Assembly: GCA_963800415.1 (NCBI GenBank)
Contig: CAWDBS010000074.1
Coordinates: forward strand, 137,367 to 201,366
Reading direction: 5' to 3'
Source: Palsa-504 sp963800415
GTDB taxonomy: Bacteria > Actinomycetota > Actinomycetes > Streptosporangiales > Streptosporangiaceae
Length of the DNA stretch: 64,000 bases
Part shown: piece after piece, positions 52,911 through 62,798 of the stretch
How positions within the stretch are numbered: position 1 is the stretch's first letter
How the letters are laid out: the number at the start of each line of letters is the position of its first letter
Program-made: the position numbers and the translations under genes
Notes under the pieces: generated by a model
What the model saw: the letters and a program-made list of their open reading frames with translations, nothing else
What the model was told of the DNA's origin: nothing
The model's database searches: none

Positions 52911-53482
52911 GCCCGTTCTGCGCCCTGCCGGATGAGCCGGGCCCTGCCGACTGGGCCGGCGTGGCGCGCCTGGTCAGCCCGGGCGAGGTCGTGCTGTTTC
53001 CCGGGCTGCGTGCCGCACCGCCGCCGGGCTGGGAGATCCTCGGCAACGGCGAGGGCGTCCAGCTGGTCGCCGACACCCTGGATGCGGGACCGGACCAGGA
53101 GGCAGAGCCGCTCGGCCCCGCTGACGTGCCTGCCATGCTCCGGCTGACCAGGCTGGCCAAGCCCGGGCCGTTCCTGCCGCGGACCGTCGAGTTCGGCGGC
53201 TATCTTGGCATCAGGCGCGACGGCGAGCTTGTCGCGATGGCGGGCGAACGGTTCCGCCCGCCCGGCTGGACCGAGATCAGCGCGGTCTGCACCGACCCGG
53301 CCTGGCGCGGTCACGGCTTCGCCTCCCGGCTGACCCGCGCCGTGGCGGCCGGCATCGCCGCGCGCGGCGACACCCCGTTCCTGCACGCGATCGGGAGCAA
53401 CATCAGCGCGATCAGGCTGTACAAGGAGCTCGGCTTCGCCCACCGCAGGGACATCCTGTTCTGGGCGCTGCGCCGCGGCTAG
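52889..53482 (+). CDS. GNAT-family N-acetyltransferase (FR47-like)
   Basis: A 197-residue acetyltransferase. The C-terminal GNAT core is clear: ISAVCTDPAWRGHGFASRLT (acetyl-CoA pyrophosphate loop RGHGFA), then RAVAAGIAARGDTPFLHAIG and SAIRLYKELGFAHRRDILFW. ATG 52889 chosen because GGGGAGG lies 5 nt upstream. It overlaps the end of the damaged PIG-L gene by 22 bp, so the two may form one operon. Substrate unknown. Confidence 0.85.
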   Translation: MRYPADMSPFCALPDEPGPADWAGVARLVSPGEVVLFPGLRAAPPPGWEILGNGEGVQLVADTLDAGPDQEAEPLGPADVPAMLRLTRLAKPGPFLPRTVEFGGYLGIRRDGELVAMAGERFRPPGWTEISAVCTDPAWRGHGFASRLTRAVAAGIAARGDTPFLHAIGSNISAIRLYKELGFAHRRDILFWALRRG

Positions 53483-53604
53483 TTCTCCGCCGCCCATGTC
53501 AGGCGCCGCCTGCGTGCGCATCTCATGCGGCATGGGCCACAGCCCGTCTTGACGGGCGAAATTACTCACTTTGCCCCGGCCGCGAGCCGCCACATACTGA
53601 GATT

Positions 53605-55608
53605 GTGCGGACGGGGACAGGGGACAGGAGCCCTCGCCGGCTGCGCGCACTCGGGCATGCCGTGGCCTGCGCCTGGCGGTGGGTGCGCCAGGCAGGCGGC
53701 CAGCGGGCAGGGGCGTCGCCCGACGGTGAGCTGGCCGAGCTGACCACGCATTTCTGGCGGGCCTACGACGAACGGATGGCCACCGTCAAGTTCGGGGACG
53801 TCGCGCGCCGGTTCCCCGCACTCGTCGCGCAGGCGGTCCGCCTCGGCTGGCAGGCGAACAGGCGCGACATCGTGGCCACGATCTCGCTCAACCTGGTCTC
53901 CGGCGTGTTCGGCGGGTACGCGCTCTTCGCTACCGCCGGGGTGCTCAAGGCGCTGTTCGCGGGCGGGCCGACACCGCACCGGGTGCGGGCCGCGCTGCCG
54001 TCGCTGATCCTGGTCGCGGCGGCGACGGCGCTCCGCTCGGGGGTGGCGACCGCGGCGGGCTGGGCGCAGAGCCGGCTCGGGCCGCAGGTGACCCAGGTCG
54101 TCGAGGTCCGGCTCTACGACCTGACCACTCAGGTGGAGCTGGCGGCCTTCGACGAGCCCGATTTTCACGACCGGATGCAGCGCGCACGCGATCGCGGCGT
54201 CTACTCCGCGTCCCAGCTGGTCAACGACGTGATCAACTTCGTCACCGCGTTCGCGGGGCTGGCGTCGGCGACAGTGGTCGTCGGGCTGCTGCAGCCCATC
54301 CTCCTCGCTGTCCTGCTGCTCGCCCAGCTGCCTGGCGCGTGGGCGGCGGTCCGCACGGCGCGGATCAGCTACCTGACCAGGTTCGCCCTTGTCGACTCCT
54401 ACCGGCGCAAGTACATACTCGCCGACCTGATCGCCGAGCGCCGCACCGCCGCGGAGCTGCGCTCGTTCACCATGCGCGCGTACCTGATCGACCGGGTGGC
54501 GCGGCTCGCGGCCTACACGCGCAGCGCCGAGCTGCGGGCCGCACGGCAGGAGACCGCGACCACGGCGATCGGCAAGGTCCTTGGCGGCATCGCCACGGCG
54601 GGGGTGTACACGGTGCTCGGCGTGCTGCTCGCCGCCGGCTGGCTGGCCCTGTCGGTCGCGGGCACCGCGGTGCTCGCGCTCCGCTCGGCGGCCGGCTCGC
54701 TTCAGCAGCTGATGTACTCGGTTAACCAGTGCTACGAGGACGGCCTGTACTTCTCCGACTACATGTCCTTCTGCGCCGACGCGCAGACCAGGATCCCGCC
54801 GCCCGCCTCGGCCGCCGTGCCGCAGGAGTTCGCCCGCATCGTCGCATCAGGCGTCACCTTCAGCTACCCAGGTGCGCGGGAGCCGTCGCTGCGCGCGGTG
54901 TCGGTCGAGATCGGCCGCGGCGAGGTGGTCGCCCTAGTGGGGGAGAACGGATCGGGGAAGACCACCCTCGCCAAGGTCCTCGCCGGGCTGTACCGGCCGC
55001 AGGAAGGCACGGTGTGCTGGGACGGCGTCTCGATCGCGGACCTGAACGGCGAGCCGCTGCGGGAACGGATCGCGGTCATCGCGCAGGATCACGGCCACTG
55101 GCCGCTGTCGGTGCGGGACAACATCGTCATGGGACGGCCGCTCGATGAGCTCCTGCTGGCCGCCGCGGCCGCCGGATCGGGCGCCGACACGGTGATCGCC
55201 GAGCTCGAGCGCGGCTACGACACGCTGCTCGCCAGGCAGTTCAAGGGCGGCGCTGAACTGTCCGGCGGCCAGTGGCAGCGGATCGCGGCCGCCCGCGGCT
55301 TCTACCGCGCCGCGCCGCTGCTGATCATGGACGAGCCAACCGCGGCCCTCGACGCGCGCGCCGAGTACGCGCTGTTCTCCTCGCTGCGCACCCTCGCGCG
55401 CGACAGGACCGTGCTGCTGATCACGCACCGGCTGGCGTCGGTCAGGCACGCCGACCGGATCTACGTCCTCGCCCGCGGCAAGGTAGCCGAGACAGGCACG
55501 CACGCCGGCCTGATGGCACTCGGCGGCCAGTACGCCGAGCTTTACACCCTTCAGGCCTCCCAGTACGAGAGCCCTCCCGACCCCGCGGCCGCAGGCAGCA
55601 CATGTTGA
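53605..55608 (+). CDS. ABC exporter (fused permease and ATPase)
   Basis: A 667-residue half-transporter. The N-terminal part has six TM segments (for example VATISLNLVSGVFGGYALFA and VVVGLLQPILLAVLLLAQLP). The ATPase has ALVGENGSGKTTLAKVLAGL (Walker A), ELSGGQWQRIAAARGF (signature), LLIMDEPTAALDARAEY (Walker B) and LITHRLASVRHAD (H-loop). GTG start; the first 40 residues are basic. Exports an unknown small molecule or peptide; no leader peptide or modification genes are nearby. Monocistronic. Confidence 0.92.
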   Translation: MRTGTGDRSPRRLRALGHAVACAWRWVRQAGGQRAGASPDGELAELTTHFWRAYDERMATVKFGDVARRFPALVAQAVRLGWQANRRDIVATISLNLVSGVFGGYALFATAGVLKALFAGGPTPHRVRAALPSLILVAAATALRSGVATAAGWAQSRLGPQVTQVVEVRLYDLTTQVELAAFDEPDFHDRMQRARDRGVYSASQLVNDVINFVTAFAGLASATVVVGLLQPILLAVLLLAQLPGAWAAVRTARISYLTRFALVDSYRRKYILADLIAERRTAAELRSFTMRAYLIDRVARLAAYTRSAELRAARQETATTAIGKVLGGIATAGVYTVLGVLLAAGWLALSVAGTAVLALRSAAGSLQQLMYSVNQCYEDGLYFSDYMSFCADAQTRIPPPASAAVPQEFARIVASGVTFSYPGAREPSLRAVSVEIGRGEVVALVGENGSGKTTLAKVLAGLYRPQEGTVCWDGVSIADLNGEPLRERIAVIAQDHGHWPLSVRDNIVMGRPLDELLLAAAAAGSGADTVIAELERGYDTLLARQFKGGAELSGGQWQRIAAARGFYRAAPLLIMDEPTAALDARAEYALFSSLRTLARDRTVLLITHRLASVRHADRIYVLARGKVAETGTHAGLMALGGQYAELYTLQASQYESPPDPAAAGSTC

Positions 55609-55645
55609 CAGATCTTGGCCCTGGTGCCATCTAGGATCGAACATC

Positions 55646-56660
55646 ATGGAGCAGCGAGTCCTTGGCAAGACCGGCAGGCCCGTCTCGATCATCGGCCTCG
55701 GCACCTGGCAGCTCGGCGCCGACTGGGGGTCGGTGACGCGAAGCCGACGCGCTCGCGGTGCTGCGCGCCGCCGTCGACGTCGGGCGTCACCTTCTTCGAC
55801 ACCGCCGACGTGTACGGCGACGGGCGCAGCGAGCGGATCATCGGGCGGTTCCTCGCCGGCAGCGCCGGGCCGGGCGTCACGGTCGCCACCAAGATGGGCC
55901 GCCGCGTCGCGCAGGTGCCGGAGAACTACACCTGGACAACTTCCGCGCCTGGACCGACCGGTCGCGGGTCAACCTCGGCGTGGACCGCCTCGACCTCGTC
56001 CAGCTGCACTGCCCGCCGACGCCCGTCTACTCGACGGACGCGGTGTACGACGCGCTTGACACGCTGGTCGCCGAGGAGCGGATCGCCGCCTACGGCGTCA
56101 GCGTCGAGACGTGCGACGAGGCGCTGACGGCGATCGCGCGGCCGGGCGTGGCGACCGTGCAGATCATCCTCAACGCGTTCCGCCGCAAGCCGCTCGACGA
56201 GGTGCTGCCCGCGGCGGCGGCGGCCGGCGTCGGCATCATCGCCCGGGTGCCGCTGGCGTCCGGGCTGCTGTCCGGCCGGTACACGGCGGACACCGTGTTC
56301 GCCGCCGACGACCACCGCACCTACAACCGGCACGGCGAGGCGTTCGACGTCGGCGAGACGTTCTCCGGCGTGGACTACGCGACCGGGGTGAGGGCGGCCG
56401 CCGAGTTCGCCGCCCTGGTTGCGGAACCTGGCGCGTTCACCGCGGCCCCGGGCCAGGCGGTGACCACCGCCCAGGCCGCGCTGCGCTGGGTGACACAGCA
56501 GCCGGGCGTCACGACCGTCATCCCCGGCGCGCGCAACCCCGGGCAGGCCGGGCAGAACGCCGCCGCCGCACTCCTGCCGCCGCTCAGCGAAACCGCGCTG
56601 GGCCAGATCGGGGACCTGTACGACAAGTACTTCCGCGCCGACGTGCACGCGCGCTGGTGA
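55646..56660 (+). pseudogene. Aldo/keto reductase, multiple frameshifts
   Basis: Pieces lie in three frames in the right order: EQRVLGKTGRPVSIIGLGTW, then GVTFFDTADVYGDGRSERII (with the catalytic Asp and Tyr), VTVATKMGRR, then VDRLDLVQLHCPPTPV, YGVSVETCDEALTAIARPG, TTAQAALRWVTQQPGVTTVI and PGARNPGQAGQNAAAALLPP. Frame changes near 55735-55785 and 55935. Family: NADPH-dependent AKR with the usual 300 residues or so once repaired. It marks the left edge of the densely frameshifted part of the window. Confidence 0.8.
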
Positions 56661-57104
56661 TCCGTGCCAGTCAGGCGGCGTCCTCGGCAGCAGGCGGTAC
56701 AGAAGCGACAGATCACGTCGGATGAGGCGAAGGCACGCACCCGTTCGGGATGATGGAGGGTGGCTCAGCGCGCGTCGTCGAGCAGCGCGATCAGCCGGGC
56801 CGGTGCCACCGCGCGGCCAGGTCGGCGTCCATCTCACGATTGTGGCCGGTCACGTCGGCGTGCGGGCATGAACGGCCGGCCCGCGGGCGGCGCGGCGCGC
56901 CGCGCTGCCGTGCGTATCAGGTCAGGTAGCACAAATCGTTAGCGACGGGAGTGCCGCAAACATGGGCGTTGTCGGCGGTGCCGGTTATGGTGGGTGAATG
57001 CGGCTCGGGCCGGTGATCCGGGTGAGGTCGGCGCGTAACTATCAATATATTCATACTATTATGGTTGGAAAAGTATATAATATGCGGAAGGGCCTGGCGG
57101 CGGC
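56661..57104. other. Intergenic region with AT-rich promoter-like tract
   Basis: About 440 bp without a convincing gene. On the minus strand near 56767-56820 a short run reads RPARLIALLDDAR then stop, possibly a gene remnant. The right end holds the AT-rich tract described separately. Confidence 0.5.
57037..57084 (+). promoter_or_regulatory. AT-rich promoter/operator of the opu operon
   Basis: A 48-bp tract of about 75% A+T in GC-rich DNA, directly upstream of the ABC importer genes. It holds an imperfect inverted repeat, ATATTCATACT (57047-57057) and AGTATATAATAT (57072-57083), with TTGGAA between. It probably serves as -10/-35 region and regulator site; osmotic control is a guess from the gene content. 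Confidence 0.55.
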
Positions 57105-58871
57105 TTGATCACGTTCGAGGCAGTGACGAAGCGGTACCCGGACGGGACGGTGGCGGTCGACGCACTCGACCTTGCGGTGCCGGCCGGCAAGACGGTGGTA
57201 CTCGTCGGGCCGAGCGGCTGCGGCAAGACCACGTCACTGCGGATGATCAACCGCCTCGTCGAGCCCACCTCCGGACGCATCCTGCTCGACGGGACCGACA
57301 TCAGGGAACGCAACCAGGCGCAGCTGCGCCGCGGCATCGGCTACGTGATCCAGCAGACCGGCCTGTTCCCGCACCGCACCGTGGAGGACAACATCGCGAC
57401 GGTCCCTGTCCTCACAGGCCTGTCGCGCAAGAAGGCCAGGGACCTGGCACGGGAGCTGATCACCCTGGTCGGCCTCGACCCTGGCCTCGCCAAGCGCTAC
57501 CCGCACCAGCTGTCCGGCGGCCAGCAGCAGCGCGTCGGCGTGGCCAGGGCCCTGGCGGCTGACCCGCCCGTGCTGCTGATGGACGAGCCGTTCAGCGCCG
57601 TCGACCCGGTGATCCGCGCCTCGCTGCAGGACCAGCTGCTGTCGCTGCAGGCCGAGCTGCGCAAGACGATCGTCCTTGTCACGCACGACATCGAGGAGGC
57701 CATCAGGGTTGGCGACCTGGTGGCCTTGTTCCGCCCGCACGGCAAGCTCGCGCAGCTCGCGCCGCCCGAGGAGCTGCTCGCCGTGCCCGCCGACGACTAC
57801 GTGGCCGGCTTCGTCGGCTTCGACCGCGGCATCAGGCGGCTGTCGTTCGTCTCCACCGGGCGGCTGCCGCTCGGCACCGGGCCTGTGCTGTCCGCGGACG
57901 CGACCGTCGCCAAGGCGCGGGCCGCGGGCGAGCCGTGGATCCTGGTCACCGAGGAGGGCACGGGCAGGCCGCTCGGCTGGGTCGACGCGGCGCGGCTCGC
58001 CGGGCAGCCCGACGGCGGCGCGCTCGGCAAGCTGGCCGCCGACGGGATCGGCCACTCCTTCACCGCGGGCTCCGACTCGCTGCGCGCCGCGCTCGACGCC
58101 GCGGTGCTGTCACCAGCCGGGCAGGCGGTCGCCGTGGACGGCGAGGGCCGTGTGCTCGGCGTCGCCACCTTCGACCAGCTCCGCGCCGCCATCCAGGCGC
58201 GGCCAGGCGGAGGGACACCGCGGGGGAGGGCCACGCACGTGATGTGGTCGTGGATTCCCGGCAACTGGTCGCTGATCTGGCAGCTGACCTGGGAGAACGC
58301 TAAGCTCGGCGTGCTGCCGGCGCTGTACGGGCTTGTGCTGTCGCTGCCGCTCGGCATCATCGCCGCCCGCTGGCGCTGGTTCTACCTGCCGGTGCTCACG
58401 GTGATCAACGTCCTGTACGCGGTGCCATCGCTCGCCCTGTTCATCGCGCTGATACCGGCGTTCGGACTCACCGACACCACGGTGATCATCGCGCTCACCG
58501 TGTTCTCGCTGTGCGTCATCCTGCCGAACGTCGTCGCCGGGCTGCGCGCCGTCCCCGCCGCGGTGACGCAGGCGGCCACCGCGATGGGCTACGGCCCGCT
58601 GCGGCGCCTGGCCACCGTCGAACTGCCGATTGCGACCCCCATCATCATCGCCGGGCTGCGGGTCGGGGTGGTATCCGGCATCAGCCTGGCAAGCGTCGGC
58701 CAGCTCATCGGGGTGTCCAGCCTCGGATACCTGTTCATCGACGGCCTGCAGCGGTCCTTCCCGACCGAGATCTACGTCGGCCTCGTCCTGGTCATCGCGC
58801 TCGCACTGGTCTGCGACCTGCTGCTCGTCGCCGCGGGGCGGGCGCTCACCCCATGGGCGGCACGCGGATGA
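57105..58871 (+). CDS. Osmoprotectant ABC importer: ATPase fused in frame to permease
   Basis: A 588-residue open frame. Residues 1-370 are an OpuBA/ProV-type ATPase: VLVGPSGCGKTTSLRMINRL, HQLSGGQQQRVGVARALAAD, VLLMDEPFSAVDPVIRASLQ, and a CBS-like tail. Residues 380-588 are an OpuBB-type permease (GVLPALYGLVLSLPLGIIAA, AATAMGYGPLRRLATVELP) starting at an internal ATG (MWSWIPGNWSLIW). The junction contains GTGATG, so a one-base shift would give the usual TGATG stop/start overlap of two separate genes. TTG start. Takes up glycine betaine, choline or similar. Confidence 0.85.
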   Translation: MITFEAVTKRYPDGTVAVDALDLAVPAGKTVVLVGPSGCGKTTSLRMINRLVEPTSGRILLDGTDIRERNQAQLRRGIGYVIQQTGLFPHRTVEDNIATVPVLTGLSRKKARDLARELITLVGLDPGLAKRYPHQLSGGQQQRVGVARALAADPPVLLMDEPFSAVDPVIRASLQDQLLSLQAELRKTIVLVTHDIEEAIRVGDLVALFRPHGKLAQLAPPEELLAVPADDYVAGFVGFDRGIRRLSFVSTGRLPLGTGPVLSADATVAKARAAGEPWILVTEEGTGRPLGWVDAARLAGQPDGGALGKLAADGIGHSFTAGSDSLRAALDAAVLSPAGQAVAVDGEGRVLGVATFDQLRAAIQARPGGGTPRGRATHVMWSWIPGNWSLIWQLTWENAKLGVLPALYGLVLSLPLGIIAARWRWFYLPVLTVINVLYAVPSLALFIALIPAFGLTDTTVIIALTVFSLCVILPNVVAGLRAVPAAVTQAATAMGYGPLRRLATVELPIATPIIIAGLRVGVVSGISLASVGQLIGVSSLGYLFIDGLQRSFPTEIYVGLVLVIALALVCDLLLVAAGRALTPWAARG

Positions 58872-59548
58872 GCTTCTTCGGCTGGGCCTGGGACTGGGTG
58901 ACCACGTCGGCGAACTGGCACGGTAACGACAGCATCCCGCAGCAGCTTCTCGCGCACGTCGGCTACAGCCTGCTGCCGCTGGCCGTGGCCGCGCTCATCG
59001 CCATCCCCGTCGGCGTCGCAATCGGCCACCGGGGCGGCAAGATCAGCGTCGCCGTGGTCAACATCGCCAACGCCTGGCGGTCGATCCCCACCCTCGGCCT
59101 GCTCATCCTGCTCGCGGTGTTCCTCGGCTTCTCCACGCTCACCTGGCTGCTGCCGCTCGTCGTGCTCGCCATCCCGCCGATCCTGGTCAACGCGTGCGCG
59201 GGCGTCGCCGGCGTCGATCCAGGCGTGCGGGACGCGGCGCGCGGCGTCGGCATGACCGGCTGGCAGCAGGTCGTCCGGGTGGAAGTGCCGATCGCGATGC
59301 CGCTCATCCTGGTCGGGCTGCGCACGTCGGCGATCTTCGTCGTGGCGACCGCGACGATCGCCGCCTACATCGGACTTGGCGGCCTCGGCCGCTTCATCAT
59401 CGACGGCCTGGCGAGCGAGCAGTACGGTCCCGTCGCGGGCGGTGCGCTGCTCGTCGTCATCCTCGCCATCGTCATCCTCGCGCTTTTCGCCGGCCTTTCG
59501 AGGCTGGTCATCCCGGCCGGCCTGCGCAAGCAGGCCAAGACCGAATAA
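58868..59548 (+). CDS. Osmoprotectant ABC importer, second permease
   Basis: A 226-residue BPD-type permease: HVGYSLLPLAVAALIAIPVG, ANAWRSIPTLGLLILLAVFL, the EAA loop GVRDAARGVGMTGWQQVVRV and YIGLGGLGRFIIDGLASEQY. ATG 58868 overlaps the stop of the preceding gene (ATGA). With the upstream permease it forms the heterodimeric channel of an OpuB/OpuC-like importer. Five to six TM segments. Start at 58853 is also possible. Confidence 0.9.
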   Translation: MSFFGWAWDWVTTSANWHGNDSIPQQLLAHVGYSLLPLAVAALIAIPVGVAIGHRGGKISVAVVNIANAWRSIPTLGLLILLAVFLGFSTLTWLLPLVVLAIPPILVNACAGVAGVDPGVRDAARGVGMTGWQQVVRVEVPIAMPLILVGLRTSAIFVVATATIAAYIGLGGLGRFIIDGLASEQYGPVAGGALLVVILAIVILALFAGLSRLVIPAGLRKQAKTE

Positions 59549-59573
59549 CCAACCCGTCCGGAAGGAAATCCGC

Positions 59574-60558
59574 ATGACGATAAGGCTCAGCGCGACGAGC
59601 GGGATCGCCGCACTCGCGGTCATCGGCCTCGCGGCCGTTACCGCGTGCGCAAGCGGCAGTTCGTCGCCCGCCACCTCAACCTCGTCCACGAGCGCGCCGG
59701 CGTCGCCGCCGCGTCCAGCGTCTCCGCCAACCCGCTCGGCGGCGGCAGTTCATCGGGCTCCGTGGTCATCGGCTCCGCCAACTTCCCGGAGAACGAGGTG
59801 CTCGCCGAGGTCTACGCCCTCGCCCTGCAGGCCAAGGGGGTCAAGGTCACCACCAAGCTCAGCATCGGCGCCCGCGAGGCCTACTACCCGCAGATCGAGA
59901 AGGGCACGATCTCGATCATCCCCGAGTACAACGGCACCCTGCTCAGCGTCGAGGTGGACAAGTCGAACACCGCGAAGACCACCGCGGCGGTTGACGCCGT
60001 CCTCGCCGCCAAGCTGCCGTCGACGCTCACCGTGCTTAACCCGGCGCCGGCCCAGGACAGCGACTCGGTGACGGTCACCCAGGCGACCGCGGCCAAATAC
60101 CACCTCAAGTCGATCGCCGACCTCAAGCCCTACGCGTCCGACTGGTAATCGGCGGCCCGCCGGAGTTCAAGACCCGGATTGACGGCCTGGTCGGACTGAA
60201 GTCCACCTACGGCCTGACCTTCAAGAGCTTCGACCCGCTCGACGAGTCGGGCCCGCTCACCCTGGCCGCGCTGGCCAGCGGCAAGGTGCAGGCCGCCGAC
60301 GTGTTCACCACCACGCCGCAGATCATCAGCGACAAGCTCGTCTCGCTCACCGACCCGAAGTTCAACTTCGCCGCGCAGAACGTCATACCGCTTGTCTACA
60401 AGCCCGCGCTGACCCCGACCATCTCCGCCGCGCTCAACGCGGTCTCCGCCAAGCTGACCACCAGTGCGCTGCTCGCGCTTGACGTCAAGGTCATCACCGA
60501 CAAGGAGAACTACATCACGGCGGCCCAGGAATGGCTGAAGTCAGTCGGCCTGGGCTAG
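59574..60558 (+). pseudogene. Osmoprotectant-binding lipoprotein (OpuBC-like), frameshifted
   Basis: Lipoprotein signal (GIAALAVIGLAAVTACASGS, with the lipobox Cys near residue 23), then, in a second frame, VVIGSANFPENEVLAEVYAL and IEKGTISIIPEYNGTLLSVE of type II glycine betaine/choline-binding proteins. A third frame holds VIGGPPEFKTRIDGLVGLKS and SFDPLDESGPLTLAALASGK through NYITAAQEWLKSVGLG. Shifts near 59650-59700 and 60140. GGAAGGAAA ribosome-binding site 5 nt before ATG 59574. It is the substrate-binding partner of the two genes upstream. Confidence 0.82.
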
Positions 60559-60615
60559 CCGCTCGTCCCGCCGCCCCCTGACGTAGGACAGCGCGAGCGA
60601 GTAACGTCAGGGGGC

Positions 60616-61762
60616 GTGCGGATCACAGACATCACGGTTGTCCTCCACGAACGCGGGGCACTGTCCTCCGCTGCCTTCGGACCCGCCCGGCCTGTCCCGC
60701 TCGGCGTGCTGCGCGTGACGACCGACGAGGGCATCGAGGGCAACGCGTTCCTCAGCTACCCGGGCCCGGGCCCGGCGCGATCGCCGACCAGATCGTGACG
60801 TTCGTCAAGCCGTGGCTGCGTCGGCGCGGACCCGCTCGACATCGGGCGGCACTGGCGGCGGATGCAGGGCCTGTTCCACTACGTCGCCCGCACGCCGTCG
60901 GCACCGTCGACATCGCGCTGTGGGACATCGCGGGCCAGGCCGCGGGGCTGCCGATGCACCGGCTGCTCGGCACCTGCCGCGACCGCGTCCCCGTCTACTT
61001 CTCCTCCGCCCATCACGACACCGCGCAGGCCTACGCGGACGAGGCGCTGCTACTGGCAGGAGCAGGGCTGGACGGGCTACAAGCTCCACCCGCCGCGCGC
61101 GCCGTGGCTGCCGCCGGGCCGCCGCCGCCTGTCGGGTTCGACATCGAGGCGTGCGCCGCGGTGCGCGAGGCGGTCGGGCCCGGCATGACGCTGATGCTCG
61201 ACTCCTCGTGGAGCTACTCCTACACCGAGGCGCTCGGGTCGGGCGGGCGATCGAGGAGCTCGGCTACCACTGGTACGAGGACCCGCTCCCGACCCACGAC
61301 ATGCACGGCTACGTGCGGCTCGAGCAGGCACCTGCGCATCCCGATGCTCGCCACCGAGATCACGCCGGGCGGCCTCGAGGCGCTGCCGCCGTGGATCACC
61401 TCGGGCGCGACCGACTTCCTGCGCGGCGACGTCGTGATCAAGGGCGGCATCACCGGGCTGATGAAGATCGCCCACCTGGCCGAGGCGTTCGGCATGAACT
61501 GCGAGATCCACGACGCCTACAACGCGCTGAACAACGTCGCGGACCTGCACGTGATGATGGCGATCGACAACTGCGACTGGTTCGAGGTGCTCGCCTTCAA
61601 CCGCGCCGGCGAGCACAGCCTCGAGCACCTGAGCTACGGCCTGACCGAGCCGCTCGCGATGGACGCGCGACGGGCGACGTGCACGCGCCGGCCGGCCCGG
61701 GGCTCGGCGTCGGGATCGACTGGGAGCTGATCAACTCCGCGGTCATCGCCGTCGCCGCCTAG
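60616..61762 (+). pseudogene. Mandelate racemase/muconate lactonizing enzyme (enolase superfamily), many frameshifts
   Basis: Ordered pieces in several frames: RITDITVVLHERGALSSAAF, VDIALWDIAGQAAGLPMHRL, GYKLHPP (the catalytic Lys region), MTLMLDSSWSYSYTEAL and ELGYHWYEDPLP (metal ligands), TEITPGGLEALPPWITSGAT, EIHDAYNALNNVADLHVMMA, then GLGVGIDWELINSAVIAVAA. At least four shifts. Acid-sugar dehydratase-like chemistry is likely; substrate unknown. GTG start, 58 bp after the binding-protein gene. Confidence 0.75.
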
Positions 61763-61796
61763 GCGCAAACAACCAAGATCCATCATCCAGAACGGC

Positions 61797-61862
61797 GAAC
61801 TCTCTTTTTCTGGCACGACCGCCGAGAATCAGCGACCGTTAACGTCAGAAAAAGGAGAGTTC
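61797..61862. repeat. Long inverted repeat between two genes
   Basis: GAACTCTCTTTTTCTG (61797-61812) and CAGAAAAAGGAGAGTTC (61846-61862) are complementary over 16-17 bp with one unpaired base, separated by a 33-nt spacer. It is pyrimidine-rich on one arm and purine-rich on the other, unlike surrounding DNA, and lies between the enolase-superfamily gene and map. It could act as a bidirectional terminator or a regulator-binding site. Confidence 0.75.
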
Positions 61863-61974
61863 GTGCGGCTGGCTTCCGGCTCCGGCAGGTAGAGCCTTTC
61901 GCGGGCCCGGCTCGCCGGGACGGCTGCCTGGTTCGTATCCTGGCAGGCACTGGACGGTGCGGGAGGGGATGCGA

Positions 61975-62744
61975 GTGGTCGAGATCAAAACGCGCGGGGA
62001 GATCGACGCGATCGCGGCCGCCGGGCAGGTGGTCGCAGACATCCTGGCGGCGGCCAGGTCGGTCGCCGCACCCGGCGTGCCCCTTGCCGAGCTCGACGCC
62101 GCCGCCAGGGAGGTGCTCGCCAAGGCGGGAGCGACCTCGCCGTTCCTCAACTATCACCCGTCGTTCGGCGCGATCCCGTACCCGGCGGTGATGTGCACGT
62201 CGGTGAACGACGCCGCGCTGCACGGCATTCCCGGCGACTACGGGCTGCGCGACGGCGACCTGCTGAGCGTCGACGCGGGCGCGACCCTCGACGGCTGGGT
62301 GGGCGACGCCGCGATCTCGTTCAGCGTGGGGACGCCGCACGACGGCGACGCGGAGCTGATCGCGACCACCGAGGCCGCGCCTCGCGGCCGGGATCGCCGC
62401 CGCGCGGCCGGCGGCAGGATCGGCGACATCTCGGCCGCGATCGGCAACATCGGCAAGGCCGGCGGCTACGGCATCAACGCGGACTTCGGCGGGCACGGCG
62501 TCGGCCGGACCATGCACGAGGACCCGCACATGCCCAACCGCGGCCACGCGGGCCGCGGCTGCGCCTGGGGTCCGGACTGGTGATCGCGATCGAGCCGTGG
62601 TTCATCGCGGGCGGCAGCGACGACATCTACCTGGACGAAGACGGCTGGACCATCCGCACGGGCGACGGCAGCCGCGCCGCGCACGCCGAGCACACCATCG
62701 CGATCACCGATGGCGGCCCGGTGATCCTCACCGCCCGCGACTGA
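61975..62744 (+). pseudogene. map: Type I methionine aminopeptidase, frameshifted
   Basis: EIKTRGEIDAIAAAGQVVAD, MCTSVNDAALHGIPGDYGLR and LLSVDAGATLDGWVGDAAIS (metal ligands Asp) lie in the first frame, GYGINADFGGHGVGRTMHED also in frame after a brief disturbance near 62385. LVIAIEPWFIAGGSDDIYLD and HAEHTIAITDGGPVILTARD follow a second shift near 62570. Repaired length about 255 residues, normal for the family. GTG 61975 has GGGAGGGG 7 nt upstream. Cobalt/manganese/iron-dependent removal of initiator Met; probably an accessory copy, since map normally sits with ribosomal genes. Confidence 0.8.
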
Positions 62745-62798
62745 GCCTTTACGTAACCCCCGTCTACTGCGGCCCGTTAACCAAGGAAGGTGCCTGCC

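Noticed and set aside
53605..55608. The ABC exporter as part of a lanthipeptide or similar system
   Set aside because: No precursor peptide, peptidase domain or modification enzyme was found on either side.
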